DNA of 64,000 nt from Leisingera sp. SS27 (lineage in GTDB: Bacteria; Pseudomonadota; Alphaproteobacteria; Rhodobacterales; Rhodobacteraceae). Shown in pieces: positions 1 to 7,791 of this stretch. The stretch spans positions 310,001 to 374,000 of the forward strand of contig NZ_JAQNCY010000004.1 in the NCBI RefSeq assembly GCF_028368855.1, written 5' to 3'. The notes under the pieces are model-generated. The model did not search any database, was not told the DNA's origin, and saw only the letters and a program-made list of their open reading frames with translations. The translations under genes were made by a program, and so were the position numbers. Positions within the stretch are counted from its first letter, which is position 1. Each line of letters starts with the position of its first letter.

Positions 1-122
1 CTGGAATAGTACCAGTTGTGGCATAGCCAGGTAAAAAAATGTAATCAGACTGGAATTCGGGCCAAGAACTCTTATTTGCCCTCCGATGCGCCCGTTCCAG
101 TTCCAATTGGACACTTATCCGA
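1..122. other. Left-edge intergenic region
   Basis: No gene is recognisable in the first 122 bases. The segment leads into the mlaA start and presumably carries its promoter, but no confident -35/-10 pair is visible. It is more AT-rich than the coding DNA that follows. Confidence 0.4.
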
Positions 123-884
123 ATGCCCTTGATGTTGCGACCGCTTAAATTTGTACCTGCGCTGATTTTGGCCGCTTTTGCTGCGGGCTGCGCCACCCAG
201 GACCCGGTTGCGCGCGCCTCCGGCGAAGTGTTCGACCCTTATGAGCGGACAAACCGCACAATTCATGCCTTCAACCGCGGTGTGGACCGGGTCGCTTTCC
301 GCCCTGCGTCCAAGGGCTATGTGGCAATTGTGCCCGCCCCGATGGTCACCAGCTTCTCCTACTTCGCAGAGAACCTTTCGATGCCCGGCCAGATGGTCAA
401 CGCGCTGCTGCAGGGTGATCTGAAAACGGCCGGCAATGCATTTTCGCGCTTCGTGATCAACTCCACTGTGGGGTTTGCGGGCCTGGCTGACCCTGCTACC
501 GAATTCAAGGTGCCTGCGGTCGATACCGATTTCGGTGAAACACTGCACAAATGGGGCGTTGGTGAAGGCGCCTACGTCGAGTTGCCGCTGCTCGGCCCCT
601 CGACCAGCCGTGACGCCGTGGGGGTAGCAGTTGATTTCTTCACCAACCCTCTTGGCCATGTCGAGCAGAATACTGCCGACAACATCACCATCTACGCCGA
701 GATCGTGCGCCGCATGGGCGATCGTGGCAACTATTCCGACACGATCGACTCGATTCTCTATGAGAGCGCCGACAGCTATGCGCAATCGCGGCTGATCTAC
801 CTGCAGAACCGCCGGTTCCAGCTGGGGGATGGCGAGGAGATCAAGGAAATCGACCCGTTCGAACTGAACACTGAAGGATTTTGA
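123..884 (+). CDS. mlaA: MlaA/VacJ-family outer-membrane lipoprotein
   Basis: A 253-residue lipoprotein of the MlaA (VacJ) family, which sits in the outer membrane and removes mislocalised phospholipids from its outer leaflet for return to the inner membrane. The N-terminus is a lipoprotein signal ending in a lipobox (LAAFAAGC) with the lipidated cysteine at residue 23. The family features FDPYERTNR near residue 37, followed by the FNRGVD segment, are present, and the length is normal. The next gene encodes an MlaC-like periplasmic carrier and starts 2 nt beyond the stop, so the two form a transport operon. An alternative ATG lies three codons downstream. The identification is from family motifs and context. 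Confidence 0.93.
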   Translation: MPLMLRPLKFVPALILAAFAAGCATQDPVARASGEVFDPYERTNRTIHAFNRGVDRVAFRPASKGYVAIVPAPMVTSFSYFAENLSMPGQMVNALLQGDLKTAGNAFSRFVINSTVGFAGLADPATEFKVPAVDTDFGETLHKWGVGEGAYVELPLLGPSTSRDAVGVAVDFFTNPLGHVEQNTADNITIYAEIVRRMGDRGNYSDTIDSILYESADSYAQSRLIYLQNRRFQLGDGEEIKEIDPFELNTEGF

Positions 885-886
885 AC

Positions 887-1483
887 ATGGACCGCCGCGA
901 ATTCCTGACCGGCCTGTGTGCCGGAGCTGCCGCACTGGTTGCCGCACCGCAGGCCCTGTGGGCGCTGACCGAAAGCAGTGCCAGCACATTGATCAACCGG
1001 CTGGTGGCCGACATCAACCGGGTGATTGAATCCGGCAAGGGTGAAACTGCCATGTTCCGCGACTTCGAGCGGATCTTCCAGCAATACAGCGACACATCCT
1101 ATATCGCAGCCTATGCGCTGGGTGCCGATGGGCGCCGCGCGTCCTCGGCCCAGAAGAAGGCGTTCTCCAAAGCCTTCCAGGGCTATATTTCGCGCAAATA
1201 CGGCAAGCGCTTCCGCGAATTCATCGGCGGCAAGCTGGAAGTGAAGGGCGTCAAGAAGGTGAAGAAATGGTATGAGGTAAGCACCATTGCCTACCTCAAG
1301 GGCCAGTCCCCATTTGAGGTGACCTTCCTGGTGTCGGACCGCTCCGGCCGCGACCTGTTTTTCAACATGTTCATTGAGGGTGTGAACCTTCTGCTGACCG
1401 AGCGCACAGAAATTGGTGCGATTCTGGACAGCAAGAAGGGCGACATCGACGCACTGATCGGCGAGCTGAAGCGGCTCAGCTGA
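887..1483 (+). CDS. mlaC: MlaC/Ttg2D-family periplasmic phospholipid carrier
   Basis: A 198-residue protein of the MlaC (toluene-tolerance Ttg2D) family, the periplasmic shuttle that carries phospholipid between MlaA and the inner-membrane MlaFEDB ABC transporter. The N-terminus has a twin-arginine-like signal (DRREFLTG followed by an Ala-rich hydrophobic stretch). The remainder is the conserved MlaC fold with the KVKKWYEVST and LTERTEIGAIL-type segments. ATG 887 was chosen because GAAGGA lies 8 nt upstream; an in-frame TTG at 881 overlaps the mlaA stop but has no spaced Shine-Dalgarno sequence. The MlaFEDB transporter itself is not in this window. A terminator follows the gene. Confidence 0.9.
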   Translation: MDRREFLTGLCAGAAALVAAPQALWALTESSASTLINRLVADINRVIESGKGETAMFRDFERIFQQYSDTSYIAAYALGADGRRASSAQKKAFSKAFQGYISRKYGKRFREFIGGKLEVKGVKKVKKWYEVSTIAYLKGQSPFEVTFLVSDRSGRDLFFNMFIEGVNLLLTERTEIGAILDSKKGDIDALIGELKRLS

Positions 1484-1508
1484 GAAGCAGAATGCAGATT
1501 GCAAGACA

Positions 1509-1532
1509 GGCTCCCTCCGGGGAGCCTTTTTC
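1509..1532 (+). terminator. Rho-independent terminator of mlaA-mlaC
   Basis: Stem GGCTCC / GGAGCC (1509-1514 with 1521-1526) followed directly by a run of T. It lies 25 nt after the mlaC stop and ends the two-gene operon. Confidence 0.85.
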
Positions 1533-1621
1533 TTTACTGTTAGAGGGCAGACCATTCGGACTGCCAGCTGAATGCGGCAAGTCCTCCCGCCCGTCGCAGC
1601 GGCATCCAGGATACCGCGCTC

Positions 1622-1696
1622 CCGTTGGGCACGGCGCCCGGCCCTGCGGGACGGGCGCGCGCCGCACCTGCAAGGTGCGGCGCCGGGCCCAACCGG
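1622..1696. repeat. Dispersed GC-rich palindromic repeat (family 2)
   Basis: Two near-perfect inverted arms flank a GC-rich core: 1622-1638 (containing TTGGGC and CGGCGCC) and 1679-1696 (GGCGCCGGGCCCAA). The same 14-mer occurs exactly at 15699-15712, and close variants occur at 6043-6056 and 59283-59296. It lies between the mlaC terminator and the 3' end of the convergent PBP gene. It looks like a noncoding interspersed repeat. Confidence 0.55.
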
Positions 1697-1750
1697 CGAT
1701 GCCTCCGCAAGGAGGCTGGCGACGGGCGGGAGCACGCCCTGTCCTCAGGT

Positions 1751-3961
1751 TCAGTTGCCGAGAATATCGCGCAGGATGTTGTCGACCGCGCGGCCCAGTT
1801 CCTGACCGAGGTTCGGCCCCTGGCGGCGGCGCTCGCGGCGGGTTGGCTGCGGCGGCGGAGCAATCGGTGCCGGTTCCAGCATCGGCAGCGGCTTCGGCTC
1901 CAGCCCGTCGTGCACGCGCACCATTGTCTCGCGCCAGATTTCGGCGGGCAGGCCGCCGCCGGTCACGCCGGACAGGGGCGTGTTGTCGTCGTAGCCCATC
2001 CAGACACCGGCAACATAGTCGGCCGTGAAACCGATGAACCAGGCGTCCTTCGCGGCTGACGTGGTGCCGGATTTGCCCGCCGCCTGCCAGCCCGGGATCT
2101 TCGCCCGCTGGCCGGTGCCGCCGGCAATCACCTTTTCCATCATCCAGACCAACTGCTGCGCGGCTTCCGGCCGGATCACCCGCTCGCCGATACCGCCGCT
2201 GGCGCCCATCAGCGCCTCGCTGTCCTCGACCAGCTTCAGCTCCGTCACACCATAGGGCGTCACAGAGGAACCGCCGTTCAGGATACCCGCATAAGCCCCG
2301 GTCATCTCCAGCAACGTGCTTTCCGACGCGCCCAGCGCCAGCGCCGGGCCTGCAGCCAGGTCGCTGTCAATGCCGAAATCCTTGGCCACAAGGCTCACCT
2401 TGTCACGGCCAACGGCTTCGGACACTTTCACAGCCGGCACATTCAGCGAGTCCCGCAGCGCCCGCGCCAAGGTTACTTCGCCATAAAACTTGCGAGTGTA
2501 GTTGTCAGGGCACCACTGGCCGGAGCCGAGAATCTGCAGGCAGTACTTGGCATCCAGCACCCGGTCATAGGGCGAATACCCCAACTCAAGCGCGGTGGCG
2601 TAGACAAAGGGTTTGAACGCCGAACCCGTTTGCCGTTTGGCTTGGGTCGCGCGGTTGAACACACCCGAGACGCGGGTCTTGCGCCCGCCCACCATCGCCC
2701 GCACGGCGCCGTCGGCGCTCATCACCACGATGGCGGCCTGCGCCTTGGAGCCCTGACGGACCTTGTTCTCAAACACAAATTTCAGCGCTTCCTCAGCCGC
2801 GCTTTGCAGGCGCTGGTCCATGGTGGAGCGGATCACCACGTCCTCAGTCGTCTGATCGCCCAGGAAATCCGGGATGCTGTCCATCACCCAGTCGGCAAAG
2901 TACCCGCCCGCCCGTGCCGCTGCCGCCTCGCTCAGCTCTGCCGGTTTGTTCTGGTACTTCTGCATCTCCGCCGTGGTCAGATAGCCCTGCTCTTGCATCA
3001 GCCGCAGCACAGTGGCGGCCCGGTCCTGCGAGCGCTGCAGGTTGTTGGTGGGTGCCAGCGTCGAGGGCGCGGTCAGCAGCCCCGCCAGCATTGCGCCCTC
3101 CGCCGGGTTCAGCTGGTTCGCCGACTTGCCGAAATAGCGCTGCGCCGCAGCCTCCGCCCCATAGGCGCCGCCGCCCATGTAGGCACGGTTCATATAGATC
3201 GAGAGGATCTCATCCTTGGTGTACTTGGCCTCCATCGCCAGGGCAAAGATCGCCTCGGTGCCTTTGCGCCAGAGCGAACCTTTGCGGCAGTCCGCCTCAT
3301 AGGCGCTTTCGCTTTTCCACTCCGTTGGGTCATAGACCTTGCCCAAACACAGGAGTTTTGCCGCCTGCTGGGTGATGGTGGAGCCGCCATGGCCTGACAG
3401 CGGCCCTCGGCCCTCGCTCAGGTTGATACGCACAGCGCTTGCGATGCCGCGCGGCGACAGACCGAGATGTCGGTAGAACCGTTTGTCCTCGGTCGCCACA
3501 ATTGCGTTCTTCAGATGCGGTGAGACGGTGTCCGCTGTCACCACACCGCCGAACTGGTCGCCGCGCCAGGCAAAGACCTCGCCCTCGCGGTCCAGAATGG
3601 TGACGGAACCGCGGGCGCGGCCGTCCAGGTACGCCGAGACATCCGGCAGGCGCGCATATTGAAAGGCCACAGCAAGGCCCACAAGCCCGCAGACCACCAT
3701 CCCAATGCGCCATGTAAACCCCCAGACCAGCCGGAATACAAAGGCAAACGGCGCCAGCAGCCAGCCAATGGGCCCGCGTTTTTTGGGTGCGGGCCTGGCG
3801 CGGGACTTCTTACGGCCGAAAAGCCGCCCCAGCAGACCCGGCTTCTTCGCCTTGGCTGCCGTTTTCCTGCGCGCAGGTTTCTTGGCAGCTGGTTTCCCCT
3901 TGCCGCCCGCGGAATAGCGTTTCTCTGCCACCAAAGGCTTGCGCCCGGATCCTTGTGCCAT
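1751..3961 (-). CDS. Class A penicillin-binding protein (bifunctional PBP1A-type transglycosylase/transpeptidase)
   Basis: A 736-residue bifunctional peptidoglycan synthase that polymerises and cross-links glycan strands on the periplasmic face. A Lys/Arg/Ala-rich cytoplasmic tail (residues 1-63) precedes a membrane anchor (about 66-102). The GT51 transglycosylase domain shows EDKRFYRHLG with catalytic Glu158 and GGSTITQQAAK at 192-202. The transpeptidase has SxxK with Ser447/Lys450 (GSAFKP), SLN at 505-507 and KSGT from Lys630. The C-terminus is a Pro/Arg-rich tail. The reading frame is open further upstream, but ATG 3961 has AGGA at proper spacing. It diverges from glnK-amtB and converges with mlaC. 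PBP1A versus another class A subtype is not resolved. Confidence 0.93.
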   Translation of the reverse strand: MAQGSGRKPLVAEKRYSAGGKGKPAAKKPARRKTAAKAKKPGLLGRLFGRKKSRARPAPKKRGPIGWLLAPFAFVFRLVWGFTWRIGMVVCGLVGLAVAFQYARLPDVSAYLDGRARGSVTILDREGEVFAWRGDQFGGVVTADTVSPHLKNAIVATEDKRFYRHLGLSPRGIASAVRINLSEGRGPLSGHGGSTITQQAAKLLCLGKVYDPTEWKSESAYEADCRKGSLWRKGTEAIFALAMEAKYTKDEILSIYMNRAYMGGGAYGAEAAAQRYFGKSANQLNPAEGAMLAGLLTAPSTLAPTNNLQRSQDRAATVLRLMQEQGYLTTAEMQKYQNKPAELSEAAAARAGGYFADWVMDSIPDFLGDQTTEDVVIRSTMDQRLQSAAEEALKFVFENKVRQGSKAQAAIVVMSADGAVRAMVGGRKTRVSGVFNRATQAKRQTGSAFKPFVYATALELGYSPYDRVLDAKYCLQILGSGQWCPDNYTRKFYGEVTLARALRDSLNVPAVKVSEAVGRDKVSLVAKDFGIDSDLAAGPALALGASESTLLEMTGAYAGILNGGSSVTPYGVTELKLVEDSEALMGASGGIGERVIRPEAAQQLVWMMEKVIAGGTGQRAKIPGWQAAGKSGTTSAAKDAWFIGFTADYVAGVWMGYDDNTPLSGVTGGGLPAEIWRETMVRVHDGLEPKPLPMLEPAPIAPPPQPTRRERRRQGPNLGQELGRAVDNILRDILGN

Positions 3962-4090
3962 CGTCTGTTCCTGCCCGGTTTGCCCGTTGTCCGGCGACAA
4001 TACCCTGCCCGCGCCGGATTGTAGAGGGGGCAGAATCCGGACCTTTCCCCCTTTGCCAGATGGCCGGTTTTTAAGCGAACCGGTCAAAAG

Positions 4091-4109
4091 GCGCAAAATT
4101 ATTGTGCGC
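4091..4109. promoter_or_regulatory. Palindrome, candidate NtrC site upstream of glnK
   Basis: A 19-bp imperfect palindrome with GCGCA...TGCGC arms lies about 27 bp upstream of the sigma-54 promoter core. That is where an enhancer-type activator such as NtrC would bind. The assignment to NtrC is inference from position and from the regulated genes. Confidence 0.4.
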
Positions 4110-4135
4110 CCGCAGAAAGACGCGCGGAAATTTGC

Positions 4136-4151
4136 TGGCGTTCACTTTGCA
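4136..4151 (+). promoter_or_regulatory. Sigma-54 (RpoN) promoter of glnK-amtB
   Basis: The sequence TGGCGTTCACTTTGCA has the invariant GG and GC dinucleotides separated by exactly 10 bp (4137-4138 and 4149-4150), as required for the -24/-12 sigma-54 promoter. It lies about 85 bp upstream of the glnK start. Nitrogen-limitation control by RpoN/NtrC is the usual mode for glnK-amtB. Confidence 0.7.
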
Positions 4152-4233
4152 CGACTCGGGGCGGCGGTTTTGCTGCAGGTGCACAATGCATCGGCAGGGG
4201 GCCGGGGCAGCGCAAAACCTAAGGGATGCAGAG

Positions 4234-4572
4234 ATGAAAATGATCATAGCCGCCATCAAGCCCTTCAAGCTGGACGAGGTCCGCGAGGCGCTGACCGGTC
4301 TTGGCGTGAGCGGGCTGATGGTCACCGAAATCAAGGGCTTCGGCGCCCAGGCGGGCCATACCGAGATTTACCGCGGCGCCGAATACGAAGTGAATTTCGT
4401 GCCGAAGCTGAAACTGGAACTGGTGGTGCCTGCAGACCAGGCCGAACAGGCCGTCAGCGCGATATCCGAGACCGCGCGCACCGGCAAGATCGGCGACGGC
4501 AAGATCTTCGTTCTGGATGTGGAACAGGCCCTGCGGGTGCGCACCGGCGAAACCAATCTCGAGGCGCTCTGA
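4234..4572 (+). CDS. glnK: PII nitrogen regulatory protein
   Basis: A 112-residue PII signal-transduction protein that senses 2-oxoglutarate, ATP and ADP and is uridylylated by GlnD. The T-loop tyrosine is Tyr51 (YRGAEYEVNF) and the C-terminal signature TGKIGDGKIFV is intact, so it should be fully functional. The reading frame extends upstream, but ATG 4234 is the family start. It is followed after 26 nt by amtB, the classical glnK-amtB operon in which GlnK plugs the ammonium channel when nitrogen is sufficient. The sigma-54 promoter upstream supports naming it glnK rather than glnB, although the two cannot be separated by sequence alone. Confidence 0.95.
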   Translation: MKMIIAAIKPFKLDEVREALTGLGVSGLMVTEIKGFGAQAGHTEIYRGAEYEVNFVPKLKLELVVPADQAEQAVSAISETARTGKIGDGKIFVLDVEQALRVRTGETNLEAL

Positions 4573-4598
4573 GCGAGCCCGGCATGGAGGAAAGATTT

Positions 4599-5933
4599 AT
4601 GAAGACCCTGAAACTCCCCCTTGCGGCGCTGGCACTGGCGGCACTGCCAAGCCTGGCGCTGGCCCAGGACAGCCCGGCCCCGGGCGTGACCCCTGCTACC
4701 GACACCGTGTTCATCCTGAACTCGCTGCTGTTCCTGATCGGCGGCTGCCTGGTGTTCTGGATGGCAGCAGGCTTTGCCATGCTGGAGGCCGGCCTGGTGC
4801 GTTCCAAAAACGTCACCATGCAGCTGACCAAGAATATGGCGTTGTTCTCTCTGGCCGCCGTGTTCTACTGGCTGATCGGCTATAACCTGATGTATCCGCT
4901 GGGCAATTGGGCCATCGACGGTGTGCTGTCCGGCGTCTTTGGCCCCGGGGTGCTGGAGGCGGTCGGGATCACCGCGGAAGGTGCGGATGATTACTCCTAT
5001 GCCTCCACCGGCTCCGACTTCTTCTTTCAGCTGATGTTCTGTGCCGCCACCGCCTCGATCGTGTCGGGCACCCTGGCAGAGCGCATCAAGCTGTGGCCGT
5101 TCCTGATCTTCACCATCATCCTGACCGCCGTGATCTACCCGTTCCAGGCCAGCTGGAAATGGGGCGGCGGCTTCCTGGAGCAGATGGGTTTCCTGGATTT
5201 CGCAGGTTCCACCGTGGTGCATTCGATGGGCGGCTGGGCCGCGCTGACCGGTGCGCTGATCCTCGGCCCCCGTATCGGCAAGTACAAGGACGGCAAGACC
5301 ATCCCGATGCCCGGCTCCAACCTGGCGCTGGCAACCCTCGGCACCTTCATCCTTTGGATGGGCTGGTTCGGCTTCAACGGCGGCTCGCAGCTGGCGATGG
5401 GCTCGATCGGCGACGTGGCTGACATCAGCCGCATCTTCTCCAACACCAATGCTGCTGCGGCAGGCGGCGCAGTGGCTGCTCTGGTGCTGACCCAGCTTCT
5501 GTTCAAGAAGCCGGACCTGACCATGATCCTGAACGGCGCGCTGGCCGGCCTGGTGGCGATCACCGCTGAGCCGCTGACCCCGGGCCTGGGCCTGGCCACC
5601 CTGATCGGCGCCATCGGCGGTGTGATCGTAGTCTTCGCCGTGCCGATGCTGGACAAACTGCAGATCGACGACGTGGTCGGCGCCATCCCGGTGCACCTGC
5701 TCTGCGGCATCTGGGGGACCGTGGCCGTGGTTCTGTCGAACCCCGAAGCCAGCCTGCTGACCCAGCTGACCGGCATTGCCGTGGTGGGCGTATTCACAGT
5801 CGCAGCCTCTGCCGTGGTCTGGATCATCCTGCGTGCAACCACCGGCATCCGGGTCGAGGAAGAGGATGAGGTCAACGGCCTGGACATGGCGGAACTGGGC
5901 ATGGAGGCCTACCCGGAGTTCTCGCCGAGCTGA
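4599..5933 (+). CDS. amtB: Ammonium transporter AmtB
   Basis: A 444-residue ammonium channel of the Amt family in the inner membrane. A cleavable signal peptide (MKTLKLPLAALALAALPSLA) precedes eleven predicted membrane helices. Family motifs include the DFAGSTVVHSMGGWAAL segment carrying a pore-region histidine and GWFGFNGGSQLAMGS. A strong GGAGGAAAG ribosome-binding site precedes ATG 4599. The gene is the second of the glnK-amtB operon. The cytoplasmic C-terminus (RVEEEDEVNGLDMAELGMEA) is the conserved GlnK-contacting tail. A strong hairpin terminator follows. Confidence 0.96.
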   Translation: MKTLKLPLAALALAALPSLALAQDSPAPGVTPATDTVFILNSLLFLIGGCLVFWMAAGFAMLEAGLVRSKNVTMQLTKNMALFSLAAVFYWLIGYNLMYPLGNWAIDGVLSGVFGPGVLEAVGITAEGADDYSYASTGSDFFFQLMFCAATASIVSGTLAERIKLWPFLIFTIILTAVIYPFQASWKWGGGFLEQMGFLDFAGSTVVHSMGGWAALTGALILGPRIGKYKDGKTIPMPGSNLALATLGTFILWMGWFGFNGGSQLAMGSIGDVADISRIFSNTNAAAAGGAVAALVLTQLLFKKPDLTMILNGALAGLVAITAEPLTPGLGLATLIGAIGGVIVVFAVPMLDKLQIDDVVGAIPVHLLCGIWGTVAVVLSNPEASLLTQLTGIAVVGVFTVAASAVVWIILRATTGIRVEEEDEVNGLDMAELGMEAYPEFSPS

Positions 5934-5950
5934 ATGCGGACCCAGAGGAC

Positions 5951-5990
5951 AAAAAACGCGGCGCCTGTTTCAGGCGCCGCGCTTGCGTTT
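5951..5990 (+). terminator. Hairpin terminator after amtB
   Basis: Perfect 10-bp stem GCGGCGCCTG / CAGGCGCCGC (5958-5967 and 5971-5980) with a TTT loop. It is flanked by A6 upstream and a weak T-rich tail downstream, so it could stop transcripts from either direction. Confidence 0.75.
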
Positions 5991-6042
5991 CGGCGGCGGG
6001 CTCCCGCCAGGTGCAGGATCATCAAAAGATGATCCCTCCCTG

Positions 6043-6056
6043 TTGGGCCGGGCGCC
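6043..6056. repeat. Dispersed repeat core (family 2)
   Basis: TTGGGCCGGGCGCC matches the core of the GC-rich family described at 1622-1696. It lies between the amtB terminator and the end of the small secreted-protein gene. Confidence 0.4.
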
Positions 6057-6079
6057 GCTGGTGCGGCACGGTCCCGGGC

Positions 6080-6337
6080 TCAGCCCTGAGGGACAACAAT
6101 CACCTTGGGCACCTTCTGGTCCCGGTAATCGCGGCGGTCTTCGGCGCGGTCCAGATGATCCTCAACCACGTCCCAGACGCCAGTGTCGATGGCTTCATCC
6201 CGGCGGTTCTCGCGGCGGTCGGCGCGGTTTTCAACCCGGTCGATGACCTCGCCGTTTGCTGCAAAGGCGGGGGCGGCCAGCGGCAGGGCAACGGCCGCGG
6301 AAAGGATCACGGCGAGGGCGGATTTTGCGAGGGTCAT
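6080..6337 (-). CDS. Small secreted charged protein, function unknown
   Basis: An 85-residue protein with a clear cleavable signal peptide (hydrophobic stretch ending in APAFA, cleavage near residue 26). The mature part of about 59 residues is extremely charged, with repeated Asp/Glu-Arg blocks (ENRADRRENRRDEA, HLDRAEDRRDYRD), and ends in a hydrophobic VPKVIVVPQG. ATG 6337 was chosen because AGGAGA lies upstream and the signal peptide starts there. It converges with amtB and stands alone. The alternating charges suggest a helical or disordered periplasmic protein. No family is recognised. Confidence 0.6.
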   Translation of the reverse strand: MTLAKSALAVILSAAVALPLAAPAFAANGEVIDRVENRADRRENRRDEAIDTGVWDVVEDHLDRAEDRRDYRDQKVPKVIVVPQG

Positions 6338-6551
6338 TTCAGGTCTCCTGGGCTGTGTTGCTATGTGGCTTCCGCAAGCACAAACGCGGGGCTTTGGCGC
6401 TTCCGTCGCCCCATCACGCATAACCTGGCGTCAAGCGGCATCCCGCACCGCGTCAGCGGTGCCACCCCCAAGCCTGCAAGGAACTTGGCGCAGCCAGCGT
6501 GTACAGCAGCCGCGGGAGCCCTGCCCCTGCAATGCTGCGAGTCACCGCGCC
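6338..6551. other. Noncoding region with repeat-like sequence
   Basis: No credible gene. The stretch around 6445-6515 is GC-rich and resembles the family-2 dispersed repeats (CGCGTCAGCGG-type and CGCGGGAGC-type segments) but is more diverged. Confidence 0.4.
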
Positions 6552-6579
6552 AAAAAAACGCGCCCGCAAGGGGCGCGTT
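6552..6579 (-). terminator. Rho-independent terminator of the aminotransferase gene
   Basis: On the minus strand the 9-bp stem AACGCGCCC / GGGCGCGTT is followed by a run of seven T (plus-strand A6552-A6558). It lies 25 nt after the aminotransferase stop. Confidence 0.88.
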
Positions 6580-6603
6580 CCTGAATTTCAACGTGCCTGA
6601 CGC

Positions 6604-7788
6604 TCAGACGCCGGCGTCGACAATCGCCTTGGCCAGCACCGGCACGGTCTGCGCGTTGAGGCCTGCAATGTTCAGGCGGCTGTCGCCGACCATGTAGATG
6701 CCGTTGTCCACGCGCATCTTCTCGACCAGCTCCGGCGTGGTGCCGAGAAGCGAGAACATGCCGCGGTGCTGGGCGATGAAACTGAACCGGTCAGAGCCGG
6801 TCAGCCGCTGCAGCTCATCCGCAAGGCTCTGGCGCAGGCCCAGCATGCCGAGCCGCACCTCTTCCAGCTCTGCGGCCCAGTCGGCGCGCAGGGCGTCGTC
6901 GTTCAGGATCATGGTCACCAGCCGGGCGCCGTGATCCGGCGGGAAGGAGTAGTTCTGCCGGTTCAGGAACGCCAGGGTGCCCTGGTTCAGCGCTTGAGCA
7001 CCCGCGTCGTTGGAGACCGCCATCAGCAGGCCGGTGCGCTCCCGGTAGATGCCGAAGTTCTTGGAGCAGCTGGCCGCGATCAGAGTCTCGGGGCAGCTGG
7101 AGGCTACAAGGCGCACGCCCAGCGCGTCTTCTTCCAGGCCGTCGCCAAAGCCCTGATAGGCGATGTCGATCATCGGGATCAGGCCGCGCTCGTTCAACAG
7201 CGCGATGACCTCTTTCCACTGCACCTCGTTGAGGTTGGCGCCGGTCGGGTTGTGGCAGCAGCCGTGCAGCAGCACCACGTCGCCTTTCTGCGCGCCTTTC
7301 AGGTCTTCCATCATCCCGTCAAAGTTCACACCGCGGGTGTCGCGGTCGAAATATCGATAGACGACGGCTTCGATGCCGACGTATTTCAGGATCGACACGT
7401 GGTTCGGCCAGGTCGGATCCGACACAAAGACGCGCGCCTTGGGGTTGGCCATCTTGATCAGTTCAAACGCCTGCCGCACCGCACCGGTGCCGCCGGGGGT
7501 CGCAGCAGCCGCGATGTTTTCACGTGCAACCGCATCGCCCAGGATCAGTTTGATCATGGCATCAGAGTAAGCCGGGTCCCCCGCCAGGCCGACATAGGAC
7601 TTGCTGGTCTGCTCTTCCCAAAGCTTGTGCTCAGCCGCCTTGATCGCGCGCATCACCGGGGTGACGCCCTCAGCGTTCTTGTAGACGCCGACGCCAAGGT
7701 CGATCTTGTCCGCGCGCGGGTCGTCGCGGTACATCTGCATCAGCGCCAGGATCTTGTCGGCGGGCTGGGGTTTCAGGGTCTCGAACAT
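6604..7788 (-). CDS. tyrB: Aromatic-amino-acid/aspartate aminotransferase (class I, PLP-dependent)
   Basis: A 394-residue fold-type I aminotransferase of the AspC/TyrB branch, transferring amino groups between aspartate or aromatic amino acids and 2-oxoglutarate. Visible family features are IDLGVGVYKN near the N-terminus, HGCCHNPTGANL, the PLP-lysine motif SCSKNFGIYRERTG, and NYSFPPDHGARLV. Length is normal. The start lies 3 nt after the stop of the upstream sulfurtransferase gene, so the two are transcribed and probably translated together. Substrate choice between aspartate and aromatic amino acids cannot be settled from sequence. A strong terminator follows. Confidence 0.9.
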   Translation of the reverse strand: MFETLKPQPADKILALMQMYRDDPRADKIDLGVGVYKNAEGVTPVMRAIKAAEHKLWEEQTSKSYVGLAGDPAYSDAMIKLILGDAVARENIAAAATPGGTGAVRQAFELIKMANPKARVFVSDPTWPNHVSILKYVGIEAVVYRYFDRDTRGVNFDGMMEDLKGAQKGDVVLLHGCCHNPTGANLNEVQWKEVIALLNERGLIPMIDIAYQGFGDGLEEDALGVRLVASSCPETLIAASCSKNFGIYRERTGLLMAVSNDAGAQALNQGTLAFLNRQNYSFPPDHGARLVTMILNDDALRADWAAELEEVRLGMLGLRQSLADELQRLTGSDRFSFIAQHRGMFSLLGTTPELVEKMRVDNGIYMVGDSRLNIAGLNAQTVPVLAKAIVDAGV

Positions 7789-7791
7789 TGC

